This document shows, one piece after another, positions 6,071 through 6,121 of a DNA stretch of 6,121 nt. Position numbers and translations under genes: made by a program. Each line of letters begins with the position of its first letter. Within the stretch, counting starts at the first letter, position 1. The notes beneath the pieces are model-generated. The model was not told where the DNA came from. It did no database searches and was given only the letters and a program-made list of their open reading frames with translations. The stretch lies in assembly GCA_047639615.1 (NCBI GenBank), contig JBLIOL010000319.1:1-6121 (forward strand). The letters run 5' to 3'. The stretch comes from CAYWNK01 sp047639615 (lineage in GTDB: Bacteria; Planctomycetota; UBA1135; GCA-002686595).

Positions 6071-6121
6071 CTAGAAGCTCTGCAAGGTGTCCAAGACACG
6101 GTGGATGTCGAGCAAGGAGAT
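6071..6121 (-). CDS. C-terminal end of a CheW-like protein (CheW or CheA P5 domain), partial
   Basis: Only the last 16 codons and a TAG stop (6071-6073) are in the window. They read ISLLDIHRVLDTLQSF. The LLDIxRVL pattern is the final strand and helix of the CheW/P5 fold, which couples receptors to the CheA kinase. The position directly before cheR, with a 9-nt gap, supports a chemotaxis gene. CheW, CheV and the CheA C-terminus end in much the same way, so the exact member is open. Confidence 0.6.
   Translation of the reverse strand: MSLLDIHRVLDTLQSF

Overview
The window is a densely packed, GC-rich bacterial segment with every supported gene on the minus strand, so transcription runs from position 6121 towards 1. 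It has two parts. The upstream part (about 1912-6121) is most of a chemotaxis signalling operon. In transcription order it holds the C-terminal end of a CheW-like protein, CheR (receptor methyltransferase), CheD (receptor glutamine deamidase), a stand-alone HDOD protein, a single-domain CheY-like response regulator, a CheX-family CheY-P phosphatase and CheB (receptor methylesterase). Junctions are tight: gaps of 9, 2 and 5 nt and overlaps of 13, 4 and 4 nt, which indicates one translationally coupled transcript. Catalytic residues are recognisable in CheR, CheD, the receiver, CheX and CheB.

The downstream part (1-1854) starts 57 nt after cheB. It holds an M19-family (membrane dipeptidase-like) metallopeptidase, then, with a 4-nt ATGA overlap, a polytopic GT-C/GT39 (ArnT/PMT-like) glycosyltransferase that runs off the left edge of the window. 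A strong GC-rich hairpin followed by four T residues on the coding strand lies just inside the start of the M19 gene. It may partly separate the chemotaxis operon from the downstream pair.

Functionally, CheR and CheB add and remove receptor methyl groups for adaptation, and CheD deamidates receptors. The receiver is the likely phospho-output and CheX the likely route for its dephosphorylation. The HDOD protein is an unassigned partner. No CheA, receptor or CheC is seen; CheA and receptors may lie beyond 6121.

The organism is a motile or chemosensory bacterium with a GC-rich genome. The CheD/CheX/HDOD gene mix and protein style would fit Planctomycetota, Myxococcota/deltaproteobacterial relatives or a similar Gram-negative lineage, but the window cannot decide this. 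No mobile element, CRISPR array, tRNA or rRNA is seen, and no stretch over 300 bases lacks a gene.
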